In this document: in pieces, positions 7,508-14,334 of the stretch | Position numbering within the stretch: the first letter of the stretch is position 1 | How the letters are laid out: every line of letters begins with the position of its first letter | Source of the DNA: REEB426 sp964551975 | GTDB lineage: Bacteria > Actinomycetota > Actinomycetes > S36-B12 | Direction: 5' to 3' | Assembly: GCA_964551975.1 (NCBI GenBank) | Contig: CAZKFI010000021.1 | Coordinates: 1 to 35,825, forward strand | DNA: 35,825 nt | The notes under the pieces: generated by a model | The model's database searches: none | What the model was told of the DNA's origin: nothing | The model's input: the letters and a program-made list of their open reading frames with translations, nothing else | Translations under genes and position numbers: made by a program

Positions 7508-8493
7508 GCGCTCGTCCGTGGGCGCAGCAGGTCGTTTCGGCCGCGGAATCGCTGCAAGAGTCGGTCGTAGGTGCGCTTCGCCTCACGGTCGCGAAACTGT
7601 GGATCGGAATCGTGGTAGCCGTGGTGCCGCGCCTGCTCAATGGGTAGTTCCATGGCGATCAGACGAGCACCGGTCTCCCGCAGAGCCAGCGACCACTCCA
7701 TGTCCGCATTGCGGTAGAACTTCGCCTTCGGGCTGGGGGGAATCCGCTGCGCAACATCGGTTCGAATAACGAAAAAATAGCCCAGGAGCGCATCCACCTC
7801 GCCCGGCCCGGCTGGGTCGAAGGAGCGCCACTGGTCTGCCAGGTTCACATCGACGCCGCGCCATCCCGCTGCCACGACCGCGCCGTGCAGGTCAAAGCTC
7901 GCTCCCTCGGGGGGAATCGCGGTGGTGTTGTCGATGGCTGCCAGAAGCGGTGTGATGGCATCACCGGTCAACCGTGATGAAAGATCCATGACGACATGGC
8001 AGGGCGCTTGCTCCAACATGATCAGCGCGGTGCAGGCTGCGCCCCAGCCGACCTGATTCACAGTGGCCGACAGATGCACAACGGCGACGCGTTCCGGATG
8101 GGCCTGGGCAAGTTCCTCAGCAAGTAACCCAGCACCGTCCACGTTGCCACAGTCCAATAGGTGGATGGTGACGTCATCCGGCGCATGGCTGAGGAGGGCG
8201 GTCACGCAGGCAGCGAGGTCCTCCGGCCAACCATCAACAATGAGCCCGATGCCGCAGCTCGACGACTGCGGCAGCGTCTGCGCCTCTGGGAGATCAGTGA
8301 TGCGCTCGATCACTGTGAACGGTGGCAAGGGTTCCAGTTGGGTTCCACTTGGAGTATCGACCGCACGCCAGCCCGACTCGGCGATCTGGTCGCGCAAGGC
8401 ATCTGCCGCAGCGAAGTCGCGGGCCGCACGTGCCTCATCACGTTGCCTCGCAAGCGCGACAACGGTTGCAGGTGCCTCCTGCGGCATGGTCAT
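7504..8493 (-). CDS. Glycosyltransferase-like protein with an N-terminal CysS-type helical domain
   Basis: A 329-residue soluble protein with no signal peptide. Residues about 12-53 (ALARQRDEARAARDFAAADA, then LRDQIAESGW and VDTPSGT) match the small C-terminal domain of bacterial cysteinyl-tRNA synthetase, but no synthetase catalytic domain is present. From about residue 80 the protein resembles a GT-A family 2 glycosyltransferase: GIGLIVDGWPEDLAACVTAL, then VVMDLSSRLTGDAITPLLAA where a DxD-like motif would sit (reading Asp-Leu-Ser), and FYRNADMEWSLAL near the end. The metal-binding DxD is therefore not obvious. The ATG at 8493 overlaps the hadB-like stop by 4 bases and its own stop overlaps murB. 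The position suggests a role in envelope or glycoconjugate assembly, but substrate and activity are unknown. Confidence 0.75.
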   Translation of the reverse strand: MTMPQEAPATVVALARQRDEARAARDFAAADALRDQIAESGWRAVDTPSGTQLEPLPPFTVIERITDLPEAQTLPQSSSCGIGLIVDGWPEDLAACVTALLSHAPDDVTIHLLDCGNVDGAGLLAEELAQAHPERVAVVHLSATVNQVGWGAACTALIMLEQAPCHVVMDLSSRLTGDAITPLLAAIDNTTAIPPEGASFDLHGAVVAAGWRGVDVNLADQWRSFDPAGPGEVDALLGYFFVIRTDVAQRIPPSPKAKFYRNADMEWSLALRETGARLIAMELPIEQARHHGYHDSDPQFRDREAKRTYDRLLQRFRGRNDLLRPRTSA

Positions 8494-8918
8494 GCCAGCC
8501 GCAGAATCGCCCGCGCTTTGCCCAGCACCGTGACGCCACCGGAGCGTGCCACTACCGAAACCAGCACACGGTTGCCGTCGAGAAGTTCCATGACTTCTCC
8601 GGTGAGTTCCAGCAGTGCTCCGTCATCATCGTCGGGAACGACGACGGGGCGAGTGAACCGCACACCGAATTCCTCGACGGCCCCTGGGTCACCTGCCCAA
8701 TTCGTCAGGAGTCGTCCGGCCTCGGCCATGGTCAACATGCCATGAGCGATGACGTTGGGTAGACCCACCGCGGTGGCGATGCGCTCGTTCCAGTGAATGA
8801 CGTTGAAGTCACCAGAAGCACCTGCGTAGCGAATCATCGAGGCACGCATAATTGGTACCTGCAGTGGGGGAAGTTGCGTGCCGACTGACACATCGGCGAA
8901 GCGAAGTGTCGCGGTCAT
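8490..8918 (-). CDS. hadB: MaoC-like hot-dog dehydratase, HadB type
   Basis: A 142-residue single hot-dog protein. The hydratase motif is GASGDFNVIHWNERIA, with the catalytic Asp and His five residues apart, followed by GLPNVIAHGMLTMAEAGRLL. HadB pairs with HadA in mycobacteria as the (3R)-hydroxyacyl-ACP dehydratase of FAS-II; in actinobacteria without mycolic acids the pair is conserved but its substrate is less clear. I place the start at ATG 8918 (MTATLRFADV), overlapping the HadA stop by 4 bases; the open frame continues upstream inside hadA. The symbol rests on family and gene order (rpmG-hadA-hadB), not on demonstrated mycolate synthesis. Confidence 0.85.
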   Translation of the reverse strand: MTATLRFADVSVGTQLPPLQVPIMRASMIRYAGASGDFNVIHWNERIATAVGLPNVIAHGMLTMAEAGRLLTNWAGDPGAVEEFGVRFTRPVVVPDDDDGALLELTGEVMELLDGNRVLVSVVARSGGVTVLGKARAILRLA

Positions 8919-9370
8919 TCCTCGGCCGCCGTTCCACGTGCCACCAGAGTTGAGGTCGCTCTGCACACCAGTTCACCAGCAGTAGTGCTGATCTGCGTTT
9001 CGGTAGTGATGATGTCGTTTCCAGCCGCTTGCCGAATATCGGTGATGGTGAGCAGGCAGGTCAGTTCATCACCAGCGACTATCGGTCTGGTGTAGTGAAA
9101 GCTCTGTTCGCCGTGGACAACCCTGGTGAAATCAAGGCCCAGATCGGGATCGTTCACCACTGACGCACTCACCCGGTAGGTGAGCACGATCGGAAATGTT
9201 GGCGGTGCGACAAGGTCGACGTACCCCAATGCCTGGGCGGCTGCCAGATCCACGCAGGCGCCATCGGTTTCATCGATCGCACGTGCGAATTCGCGGATCT
9301 TCTCTCGACCCACAATGTAGGACTCGTCAGACGTGTAAGTACGGCCCACAAAGCCCGGGTTCATGGGCAT
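8915..9370 (-). CDS. hadA: MaoC-like hot-dog protein, HadA type (dehydratase partner subunit)
   Basis: A 151-residue protein with the N-terminal MaoC-type hot-dog features of HadA: GRTYTSDESYIVGREKIREF, then APPTFPIVLTYRV and the HGEQSFHYTRPIVAGDEL strand. It lacks the Asp/His catalytic motif of HadB, which fits the stabilising and substrate-binding role known for HadA. The start could be ATG 9370 or ATG 9364 (two codons later). Neither has a strong ribosome binding site, and translation probably continues from rpmG 9 bases upstream. The gene is directly followed by the HadB-type gene with an ATGA overlap. Confidence 0.85.
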   Translation of the reverse strand: MPMNPGFVGRTYTSDESYIVGREKIREFARAIDETDGACVDLAAAQALGYVDLVAPPTFPIVLTYRVSASVVNDPDLGLDFTRVVHGEQSFHYTRPIVAGDELTCLLTITDIRQAAGNDIITTETQISTTAGELVCRATSTLVARGTAAEE

Positions 9371-9379
9371 AGCAGCGAG

Positions 9380-9547
9380 TTAGCGGGTTTCCTTGTGCAC
9401 CGTGTGCCGGTTGCAGGCCGGGCAGTGCTTACGCACCTCGAGGCGGTCTGGATCGTTTCGCCGGTTCTTCTTCGTGATGTAGTTCCGGTTCTTGCAGTCC
9501 TCGCACGCCATAGTGATCTTGGGTCGGATATCGGTCGCCTTAGCCAC
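9380..9547 (-). CDS. rpmG: 50S ribosomal protein L33
   Basis: A 55-residue protein starting at GTG 9547 (MAKATDIRPKITMACEDCKN) and ending HTVHKETR. It contains YITKKNRRNDPDRLEVRK, the core L33 motif. Two CxxC pairs (Cys15/Cys18 and Cys42/Cys45) are intact, so this is the zinc-binding form of L33, not the Cys-free paralogue used in zinc starvation. L33 sits near the E site of the large subunit. A purine-rich AGGAACGAGG lies upstream. Its place between tRNA-Met and hadA matches the order known in mycobacteria and streptomycetes. Confidence 0.96.
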   Translation of the reverse strand: MAKATDIRPKITMACEDCKNRNYITKKNRRNDPDRLEVRKHCPACNRHTVHKETR

Positions 9548-9650
9548 TGCTGCCCTCGTTCCTCTTCGGTTCGGTGTTGCCTAGTCCGATCAATCCTGGT
9601 GAAGCCTGCCTCGTCATGCGCCCTGATGGACACGGCCGAGGCCCACTCGG

Positions 9651-9724
9651 TAGCGGAGGCCGGATTTGAACCGGCGACACAGCGATTATGAGCCGCTTGC
9701 TCTGCCAAACTGAGCTACCCCGCC
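9651..9724 (-). tRNA. tRNA-Met (elongator-type, anticodon CAT)
   Basis: A 74-base cloverleaf: acceptor GGCGGGG/CTCCGCT (with a G-U at the end), D-arm GCTC...GAGC, anticodon arm GCGGC-TCATAAT-CGCTG-like giving anticodon CAT, T-arm GCCGG-TTCAAAT-CCGGC, discriminator A. It lacks the three G-C pairs in the anticodon stem expected of the initiator, so I call it elongator. CCA is not fully encoded. It lies directly downstream of tRNA-Thr and is probably co-transcribed with it. Confidence 0.92.
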
Positions 9725-9758
9725 CTGGCTGGGAGGTCGGTCAGACCTGCGCCATCCG

Positions 9759-9831
9759 AGCCCCAATACGGAATCGAACCGTAGACCTTCTCCTTACCAT
9801 GGAGACGCTCTGCCGACTGAGCTATTGGGGC
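9759..9831 (-). tRNA. tRNA-Thr (anticodon GGT)
   Basis: A 73-base cloverleaf: acceptor GCCCCAA/TTGGGGC, D-arm GCTC...GAGC, anticodon arm TCTCC-ATGGTAA-GGAGA giving GGT, T-arm TACGG-TTCGATT-CCGTA. CCA is not encoded. It heads the minus-strand series tRNA-Thr, tRNA-Met, rpmG, hadA, hadB. Confidence 0.95.
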
Positions 9832-9855
9832 CGTTGCTTCACCTGAAGCCCCGTT

Positions 9856-9861
9856 AGCGTA
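9856..9861 (-). promoter_or_regulatory. Possible -10 box for the tRNA-Thr / tRNA-Met / rpmG transcript
   Basis: TACGCT on the minus strand fits TAnnnT, 25 bases before the tRNA-Thr 5' end, with a weak TTCGCG 17 bases further upstream. It lies in the 121-base gap shared with the divergent SDR gene. Supported only by motif and position. Confidence 0.3.
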
Positions 9862-9952
9862 CAAGAGGGCCGGAATGACGCGAAATCCTCGCCGATCAGT
9901 CCCTTCGTCGGCCTACTCTGCGCACCCGAGCCACACCCAGCAGACTTGACCC

Positions 9953-10900
9953 ATGACCACCAAGACTCAAGCGCAGCACGCCTGGACCGAAGCAGACCTG
10001 CCCAACCTCACCGGGCGCCAGGTCATCGTCACGGGTGCCAACTCCGGACTGGGCCTGTGCACCGCCCGGGCATTGGCCAGGGTCGGCGCCTCGGTGACCA
10101 TGGCTGTGCGGGACGAGGCGAAAGGTGAGGCAGCGCGGGCAAGCCTCGGTGAGGTCGCCGGCAGCCTGACCGTGCAGCGGCTGGACCTTGCCGACCTCGC
10201 CAGTGTCCGCTCCTTCGCGGCAGCCTGGTCCGCTGCCAACCCGGCGGGTCTGGACCTGCTCATTAACAACGCGGGAATTATGGCGATTCCCAGGCGAAAC
10301 ACCGCAGACGGATTCGAAACCCAGTTCGGCACCAATCATCTGGGCCACTTTGCCTTGACCGCGCTGTTGTGGCCGGCACTGGTGGCCCGCACCTACAGTC
10401 GCGTGGTCACGGTCTCTTCCCAGGCCCATCGCATGGGCCGCATGCATTGGGATGATCTGATGGGGGAACGCCGCTATTCGAGTTGGGGTGCCTACGGCCA
10501 GAGCAAACTCGCCAATCTGTTGTTCACCTTAGGTTTGCAGCAACGAATCGACGAGGCCGGACTCAGTGTCCTTGCCCTGGCAGCACATCCCGGGTACGCC
10601 TCAACCAACCTGCAAGCCGCCGGTCCCGCCATGCGAGGCAGCAGTGTTGGCGCAAAGTTCGTCAACATCGGTAATCGGCTCATGGCTCAACCCGCCGAGA
10701 TGGGCGCCCTACCCACCTTGTACGCGGCAACTGCACCGAACCTTCCAGACGGCGCCTACATCGGGCCCAACGGTTTCATGGAGCAGCGTGGACATCCGCG
10801 GATTGTGGATCGCTCTGCCCGCGCCAAGGACATTGCAGATGCCAATCGACTCTGGCAGGTCAGCGAAGAACTCACCGGGATCCGTTTTGAGGTCGCCTGA
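9953..10900 (+). CDS. Short-chain dehydrogenase/reductase (retinol dehydrogenase-like)
   Basis: A 315-residue SDR oxidoreductase with the full classical set: cofactor motif TGANSGLG (27-34), NNAG (105-108), catalytic Ser in VVTVSSQAHRMG (about 155-156), and YGQSK (Tyr181, Lys185). An Arg in VRDEAKGEAA after beta-2 suggests NADP(H). The sequence GFETQFGTNHLGHFALTALL is typical of the SDR group annotated as retinol dehydrogenase or protochlorophyllide-reductase-like. The true substrate cannot be predicted. ATG 9953 has no clear ribosome binding site. The gene is monocistronic: it is divergent from the tRNA-Thr cluster and convergent with a metalloprotease gene, with a hairpin at its end. Confidence 0.88.
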   Translation: MTTKTQAQHAWTEADLPNLTGRQVIVTGANSGLGLCTARALARVGASVTMAVRDEAKGEAARASLGEVAGSLTVQRLDLADLASVRSFAAAWSAANPAGLDLLINNAGIMAIPRRNTADGFETQFGTNHLGHFALTALLWPALVARTYSRVVTVSSQAHRMGRMHWDDLMGERRYSSWGAYGQSKLANLLFTLGLQQRIDEAGLSVLALAAHPGYASTNLQAAGPAMRGSSVGAKFVNIGNRLMAQPAEMGALPTLYAATAPNLPDGAYIGPNGFMEQRGHPRIVDRSARAKDIADANRLWQVSEELTGIRFEVA

Positions 10901-10922
10901 AGTTCAGTGCCTTGACCTCAAG
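10886..10922. terminator. Inverted repeat between convergent genes (bidirectional terminator candidate)
   Basis: TTGAGGTC and GACCTCAA form a perfect 8-bp stem across the end of the SDR gene. The loop holds a second palindrome, CTGAAGTTCAG. It lies exactly between two convergent genes, where a terminator is expected for both strands. There is no T-run, as is common for actinobacterial hairpins. Confidence 0.4.
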
Positions 10923-10931
10923 TGCCTGTGA

Positions 10932-12146
10932 TCAGTGGTCCTCGTTGTAGCGAATCACGTCACCTTTGCTCGCAAGGACTACTTTGGTGAAGGGGTACGC
11001 GTTTGACCCACTCACCGTGCGGAGCTCAGCCGTGTAGCTGTAGCCGTCGACGTTGGCGATACCGATTTCTGGCACGGTGAACTCGTATACGGCGATGAAA
11101 GGAAACTTCGAGCGAGGACAACGCCCTTTATCGCGGACTAGACGCGCCTTGGCCAGTGGCTGCCAGGAAACACCCCGACGTACCTGTAACACGGGGACGC
11201 CACCAAGGCCGGGCTTAGACCAGCAATATTCCCAGGTGGTGGTCTGCTCACCTCGAATGAATGCCAGGGAAGGATCATTCACCTGTCGAGTCACCTTCAG
11301 ATCGACATCCCCGTGTTGGAGTAGTTGATCGGTGTCCGAAGCCAGGAGGGCAACTGGGCAATGTTGGTAGAGCGTCGCTAAGGCTCGATATTCCAGTTCG
11401 GAAAACTGCAGGGACTTCTGATCGTGGTTATAGCTCATGATGCTGATCGGATTGTCGTTATGACCCAGGCCTAGGGCGTGTCCGACTTCGTGAGTGAGAA
11501 GCCACTGACGGTACTGGTCAGTTCCCAAGCCGATGACTTCACCAGTGTGAATGGCCATATCGACGTCAGTGAGGTGTAGGCGATAGGGCTCACTACTCCA
11601 GCGATACTCCACCCCGGTCAGGGCAGCTGCACCCACACTCGGATTAGCCGCCTCAGTATTGAACTCATGGAACTTTCCCGTCCAGTGATTGGGAACCGCA
11701 CCACGCTCCGCCGAATCCAAAAAAGCCACGAGTATGTCGGCGGTAGTGGCTCGAGGCTCAGCCTCTACACGACCCGGGTCGAATACGACCGACGACGATG
11801 CCACGTCGGGGAGCCGCACAAAGGTGAGCTGCCTGCCGATTGCTGCTGCCGCCGTGGACCAACGCGCAAAGGCCTGATCGATCTCCGTGCTGATCTGGGA
11901 AAGGTTCGCCGATGCTGGTACTAGCGTTCCAAGATCTACCGCGTAGGTCAGATTGCAGGACTCCCAGGTAGCCGCGCGTCCGGCATTCCTCGGATCCAGT
12001 TGGAGTGGGTGCCAGTTGTCGTTCGGATTGGGGCCATTGACTGATGCAGCATTCGCGGGCAGTGCACTAGCCATGGACGCGACAAGCAGGGCACAGGCAA
12101 TGAACCCTTGCCTGCCCCTACTCGAAATCACACCGCGGCCCCTCAC
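10932..12146 (-). CDS. Secreted matrixin-like zinc metalloprotease (copy 1)
   Basis: A 404-residue protein with a Sec signal peptide (basic start, hydrophobic core IACALLVASMASAL, cleavage near ANA-AS at 33-35). The metzincin zinc site HEVGHALGLGH is at 219-229 and the Met-turn SIMSY at 235-239, so all three His ligands and the catalytic Glu are intact. A C-terminal domain of about 150 residues follows. The mature protein has four Cys (one near residue 64, three C-terminal), shared with copy 2, so disulfides are likely. It should be an extracellular endopeptidase of unknown target. A GTG at 12146 fits a leaderless mRNA; a GTG five codons later with AGGGG upstream is the alternative. Copy 2 lies immediately upstream. 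Confidence 0.85.
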   Translation of the reverse strand: MRGRGVISSRGRQGFIACALLVASMASALPANAASVNGPNPNDNWHPLQLDPRNAGRAATWESCNLTYAVDLGTLVPASANLSQISTEIDQAFARWSTAAAAIGRQLTFVRLPDVASSSVVFDPGRVEAEPRATTADILVAFLDSAERGAVPNHWTGKFHEFNTEAANPSVGAAALTGVEYRWSSEPYRLHLTDVDMAIHTGEVIGLGTDQYRQWLLTHEVGHALGLGHNDNPISIMSYNHDQKSLQFSELEYRALATLYQHCPVALLASDTDQLLQHGDVDLKVTRQVNDPSLAFIRGEQTTTWEYCWSKPGLGGVPVLQVRRGVSWQPLAKARLVRDKGRCPRSKFPFIAVYEFTVPEIGIANVDGYSYTAELRTVSGSNAYPFTKVVLASKGDVIRYNEDH

Positions 12147-12152
12147 GCCACG

Positions 12153-12158
12153 AAACTA
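12153..12158 (-). promoter_or_regulatory. -10 box for metalloprotease copy 1, implying a leaderless mRNA
   Basis: TAGTTT (TAnnnT) on the minus strand is followed by 6 bases and then the GTG start. A transcript starting 7 bases past the box would begin at the start codon. The -35 region is weak. The same layout is seen at copy 2. Confidence 0.4.
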
Positions 12159-12199
12159 TCGGCCGCCATCACCGGTCAGCATCCATCCGAACGGGGGAC

Positions 12200-12223
12200 A
12201 ACGGATGACGTACCCCATCCGTT
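12200..12223 (-). terminator. Hairpin directly at the stop codon of metalloprotease copy 2
   Basis: AACGGATG and CATCCGTT form a perfect 8-bp stem with an 8-base loop, beginning inside the TAA stop region of copy 2. It lies upstream of the copy 1 promoter and would separate the two genes into independent transcripts. There is no T-run; C-rich sequence follows. Confidence 0.45.
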
Positions 12224-13427
12224 AGTGATCGGCGTTGTACCGGGCCAGATCCTCCGGCGTTGCCAGTACAACCTTGGTGAACGGATAGGTATTCGATCCG
12301 CTCATTGTGCGGTACTCAGCAGTGAAGCTATAGCCATCAGGGCTGAGTACGCCGACATCCGGCACAGTAAAGGTGTAGCGCGCGACCATGGGGTACTTCG
12401 ATTTCGGACAGAGTGCCTTGTTCCTCACCAGTCGCCCGCGTGCCACCGTTTGCCAGGTTGCATCCACGAGGACCTGCAGCATGGGAGCCTTACGTCCCCG
12501 AGCCTTCGACCAGCAGTGCTCCGAGACCGTGACCTGCTGCCCCTTGACCAGAGCAAGCGCATCATCGGTTATCTGCCTCGACGGGTCAAGATCGACATCA
12601 CCTTCGGTGAGCGCGGTGACCTGACCGCCTGACCCCTGTATGGGCGGGCAGTGCGCATAGAGCGTGGCAAGGCCCTCACGTTCAAGATTTGAAAGGGTCG
12701 TATTGCTGGGCTTGCTGTTGTAGCTCATGATGCTCACCGGATTGTCGTTATGCCCGAAGCCGAGTGCATGTCCAATCTCATGCACGATCACTTTGGGACG
12801 GTAGGCATCGAAATCGCGCCCGGTGACGGCGCTGACATTGATCGCCATATCGATGTCGGTGATCCACAGCGTTGGCATCGGCTCACCCCAGCGAAACTCC
12901 ACACCGGTCAAGGCGGCCGAACCTTCACTCGGATTGGCAGACTCAGTGTTTGCCGCTTGGAACTTGGAGGTCCAGTGGTGTGGCACGGCTGGATTGTTTT
13001 TCTCATCCAGAAACGCGATGAGAATATCCGCGGAGGTGCCACGAGGCTCGGCCTCAACCCGCTCGGGATCAAAAACAGCTGCACCGGGAGCCACATCCGG
13101 CAAACGGGTGAACCTCAACTGCCGGCCAATCTGAGCCGCGCCTTCAGACCACTTGTTGAACGCCTGATCAATTTCCGCACTCACCTTCGCCAGGTCCGTA
13201 CGCGTGTTCACCAGAGTGCCCATGTCGACGGCGTAGGTGAGATCACAGCTCTCCCAGGTGGCATGGCGCCCAGGGTTCTCGGGATCAGCTTGAACGGGAC
13301 GCCAGGTGTCATTGGGATTTGCCCCAGTGGCCGACTCGGCCCAACTCGGCTGCGCATTGGCCCCGACGAGGCAGGCGGCAATGAGTAGGGCAGATGCACC
13401 TGACTGCCAGCGCTTCACCAAACGCAC
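12222..13427 (-). CDS. Secreted matrixin-like zinc metalloprotease (copy 2)
   Basis: A 401-residue paralogue of the downstream gene. By eye about two thirds of residues are identical in the first 140 positions after the signal peptide. The signal peptide has ASALLIAACLVGANA with likely cleavage near WAES (about 30). The zinc site HEIGHALGFGH is at 216-226 and the Met-turn SIMSY at 232-236. The C-terminal domain repeats the pattern of copy 1 (SEHCWSKARG, then VRNKALCPKSKYP). Both probably act outside the cell on protein substrates, and the cleft-lining residues differ enough to allow different targets. GTG 13427 is the first codon after a good promoter, consistent with leaderless translation. 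Tandem duplication is the likely origin. Confidence 0.85.
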   Translation of the reverse strand: MRLVKRWQSGASALLIAACLVGANAQPSWAESATGANPNDTWRPVQADPENPGRHATWESCDLTYAVDMGTLVNTRTDLAKVSAEIDQAFNKWSEGAAQIGRQLRFTRLPDVAPGAAVFDPERVEAEPRGTSADILIAFLDEKNNPAVPHHWTSKFQAANTESANPSEGSAALTGVEFRWGEPMPTLWITDIDMAINVSAVTGRDFDAYRPKVIVHEIGHALGFGHNDNPVSIMSYNSKPSNTTLSNLEREGLATLYAHCPPIQGSGGQVTALTEGDVDLDPSRQITDDALALVKGQQVTVSEHCWSKARGRKAPMLQVLVDATWQTVARGRLVRNKALCPKSKYPMVARYTFTVPDVGVLSPDGYSFTAEYRTMSGSNTYPFTKVVLATPEDLARYNADH

Positions 13428-13433
13428 ACCGGC

Positions 13434-13464
13434 ACGATAGCCAGCCCTAGGGACTGTGCGTCAA
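13434..13464 (-). promoter_or_regulatory. Promoter of metalloprotease copy 2 (leaderless type)
   Basis: On the minus strand TTGACG (13459-13464) is followed by 19 bases, then TATCGT (13434-13439), then 6 bases, then the GTG start. The -35 box is close to consensus and the -10 fits TAnnnT. The predicted transcription start coincides with the start codon. Spacing is slightly long. Confidence 0.45.
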
Positions 13465-13578
13465 ACCCTCTGCCGAAACCTTCGACGGCCAAGACCCCGG
13501 GCTAGCGCGTTCCTGCCGTCCGCACTCGGTACGAGCACCTGATGCATTGACGAGGCCCTCACCACAATCATCCCGCGG

Positions 13579-13584
13579 TAGCGT
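13579..13584 (+). promoter_or_regulatory. -10 box for the DUF2165-like gene (leaderless type)
   Basis: TAGCGT fits TAnnnT and is followed by 7 bases and the GTG at 13592. No ribosome binding site precedes that GTG, so a leaderless transcript is the simplest reading. Confidence 0.3.
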
Positions 13585-13591
13585 GACTTTC

Positions 13592-14167
13592 GTGGCAAGG
13601 GTTTCGGATTCCTGGTCGGTTTGGCGGGTGGCTCGAACCTGCACATCTGCGTTCGTGCTCATGGTCGCTGCGTACTACGTACTGGTCGCGTTCGACAACA
13701 TCACCGACCCCGTGAATCCCAACGCCAGTAACTGGCCCTTTGTCCAAGGCGTCCTCAGTGGAGACGGCGTGCCCGCGAATAGTGGCTTCGAATGGCGTTT
13801 TATCCAGGCAACCTGGATTCAGGTCCTTGCCTATGTCGGCGTCATCGTGACCGAGACCGCGACCGGAGTCCTGCTCGTGATTGCCGGTGTCCAAGGACTG
13901 CGCCATGCCCGCAAACCGGGGAGCTGGGCCAGTGCTCAGCGGTGGACCTACCTCGGTGGGACTCTCGGCCTGATGCTGTTCTTCGTCGGCTTCATAGTCA
14001 TCGGCGGCAACTGGTTCATCATGTACCTGAACAGCAAGTGGAATGGCCTGGAGCCGGCATTCCAGAACTCGGTGATGACCGCGCTCATGCTGCTACTCGT
14101 TACCGGAGTACTCGTCGGCGGGCACTTGGCCAAGGAACGTGACGAGGACTCTGCTGGTGGCAGGTAG
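13592..14167 (+). CDS. DUF2165-like small integral membrane protein
   Basis: About 191 residues with four predicted membrane segments, beginning near SAFVLMVAAYYVLVAFDNIT, then WIQVLAYVGVIVTETATGVL, GTLGLMLFFVGFIVIGGNWF and MTALMLLLVTGVLVGG. The segment DNITDPVNPNASNWPFVQGV between the first two helices and the WNGLEPAF loop resemble the DUF2165 family of predicted small membrane proteins, whose function is unknown. Start choice is uncertain: GTG 13592 fits a leaderless promoter, GTG 13583 and TTG 13547 are alternatives, and the latter sits in a TTGACG box. The 3' end overlaps the convergent tRNA-Tyr gene by 13 bases, so its last codons are constrained by the tRNA acceptor stem. Confidence 0.65.
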   Translation: MARVSDSWSVWRVARTCTSAFVLMVAAYYVLVAFDNITDPVNPNASNWPFVQGVLSGDGVPANSGFEWRFIQATWIQVLAYVGVIVTETATGVLLVIAGVQGLRHARKPGSWASAQRWTYLGGTLGLMLFFVGFIVIGGNWFIMYLNSKWNGLEPAFQNSVMTALMLLLVTGVLVGGHLAKERDEDSAGGR

Positions 14168-14240
14168 TGGATTCGAACCACTGTAGGCGTTAGCCGACGG
14201 ATTTACAGTCCGCTCCCATTGGCCGCTCGGGCAACCTGCC
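14155..14240 (-). tRNA. tRNA-Tyr (anticodon GTA), CCA encoded
   Basis: A class II tRNA with acceptor GGCAGGT/ACCTGCC, anticodon arm GCGGA-CTGTAAA-TCCGT giving GTA, a long variable arm (GGC-TAAC-GCC stem), T-arm AGTGG-TTCGAAT-CCACT, discriminator A and then an encoded CCA (14155-14157). Of the four tRNAs in the window only this one encodes CCA. Its 3' end overlaps the convergent DUF2165-like coding region. Confidence 0.95.
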
Positions 14241-14250
14241 GGAAGTGCCC

Positions 14251-14256
14251 ATCATA
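14251..14256 (-). promoter_or_regulatory. -10 box of tRNA-Tyr
   Basis: TATGAT on the minus strand, one base from the TATAAT consensus, ends 10 bases before the tRNA 5' end. A -35 with normal spacing is not convincing (GGAGCC). Position and match make it a likely tRNA promoter element. Confidence 0.45.
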
Positions 14257-14334
14257 GGGGCCCGTCGCAATCGGGCTCCCGTGGGCAAGGCGCGACGGGT
14301 CCGATGATGAAATAGGCCTCGGAGAGGAGTGGTC

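Noticed and set aside
8490..9370. Assigning hadAB to mycolic acid synthesis
   Set aside because: The dehydratase pair and gene order are conserved in actinobacteria without mycolates, no hadC or other mycolate gene is present, and substrate cannot be read from the sequence.
13547..13591. TTG start at 13547 for the DUF2165-like protein
   Set aside because: The TTG is the beginning of a TTGACG promoter-like hexamer, no ribosome binding site precedes it, and the extra 15 residues add no family similarity. It is kept as a stated alternative.
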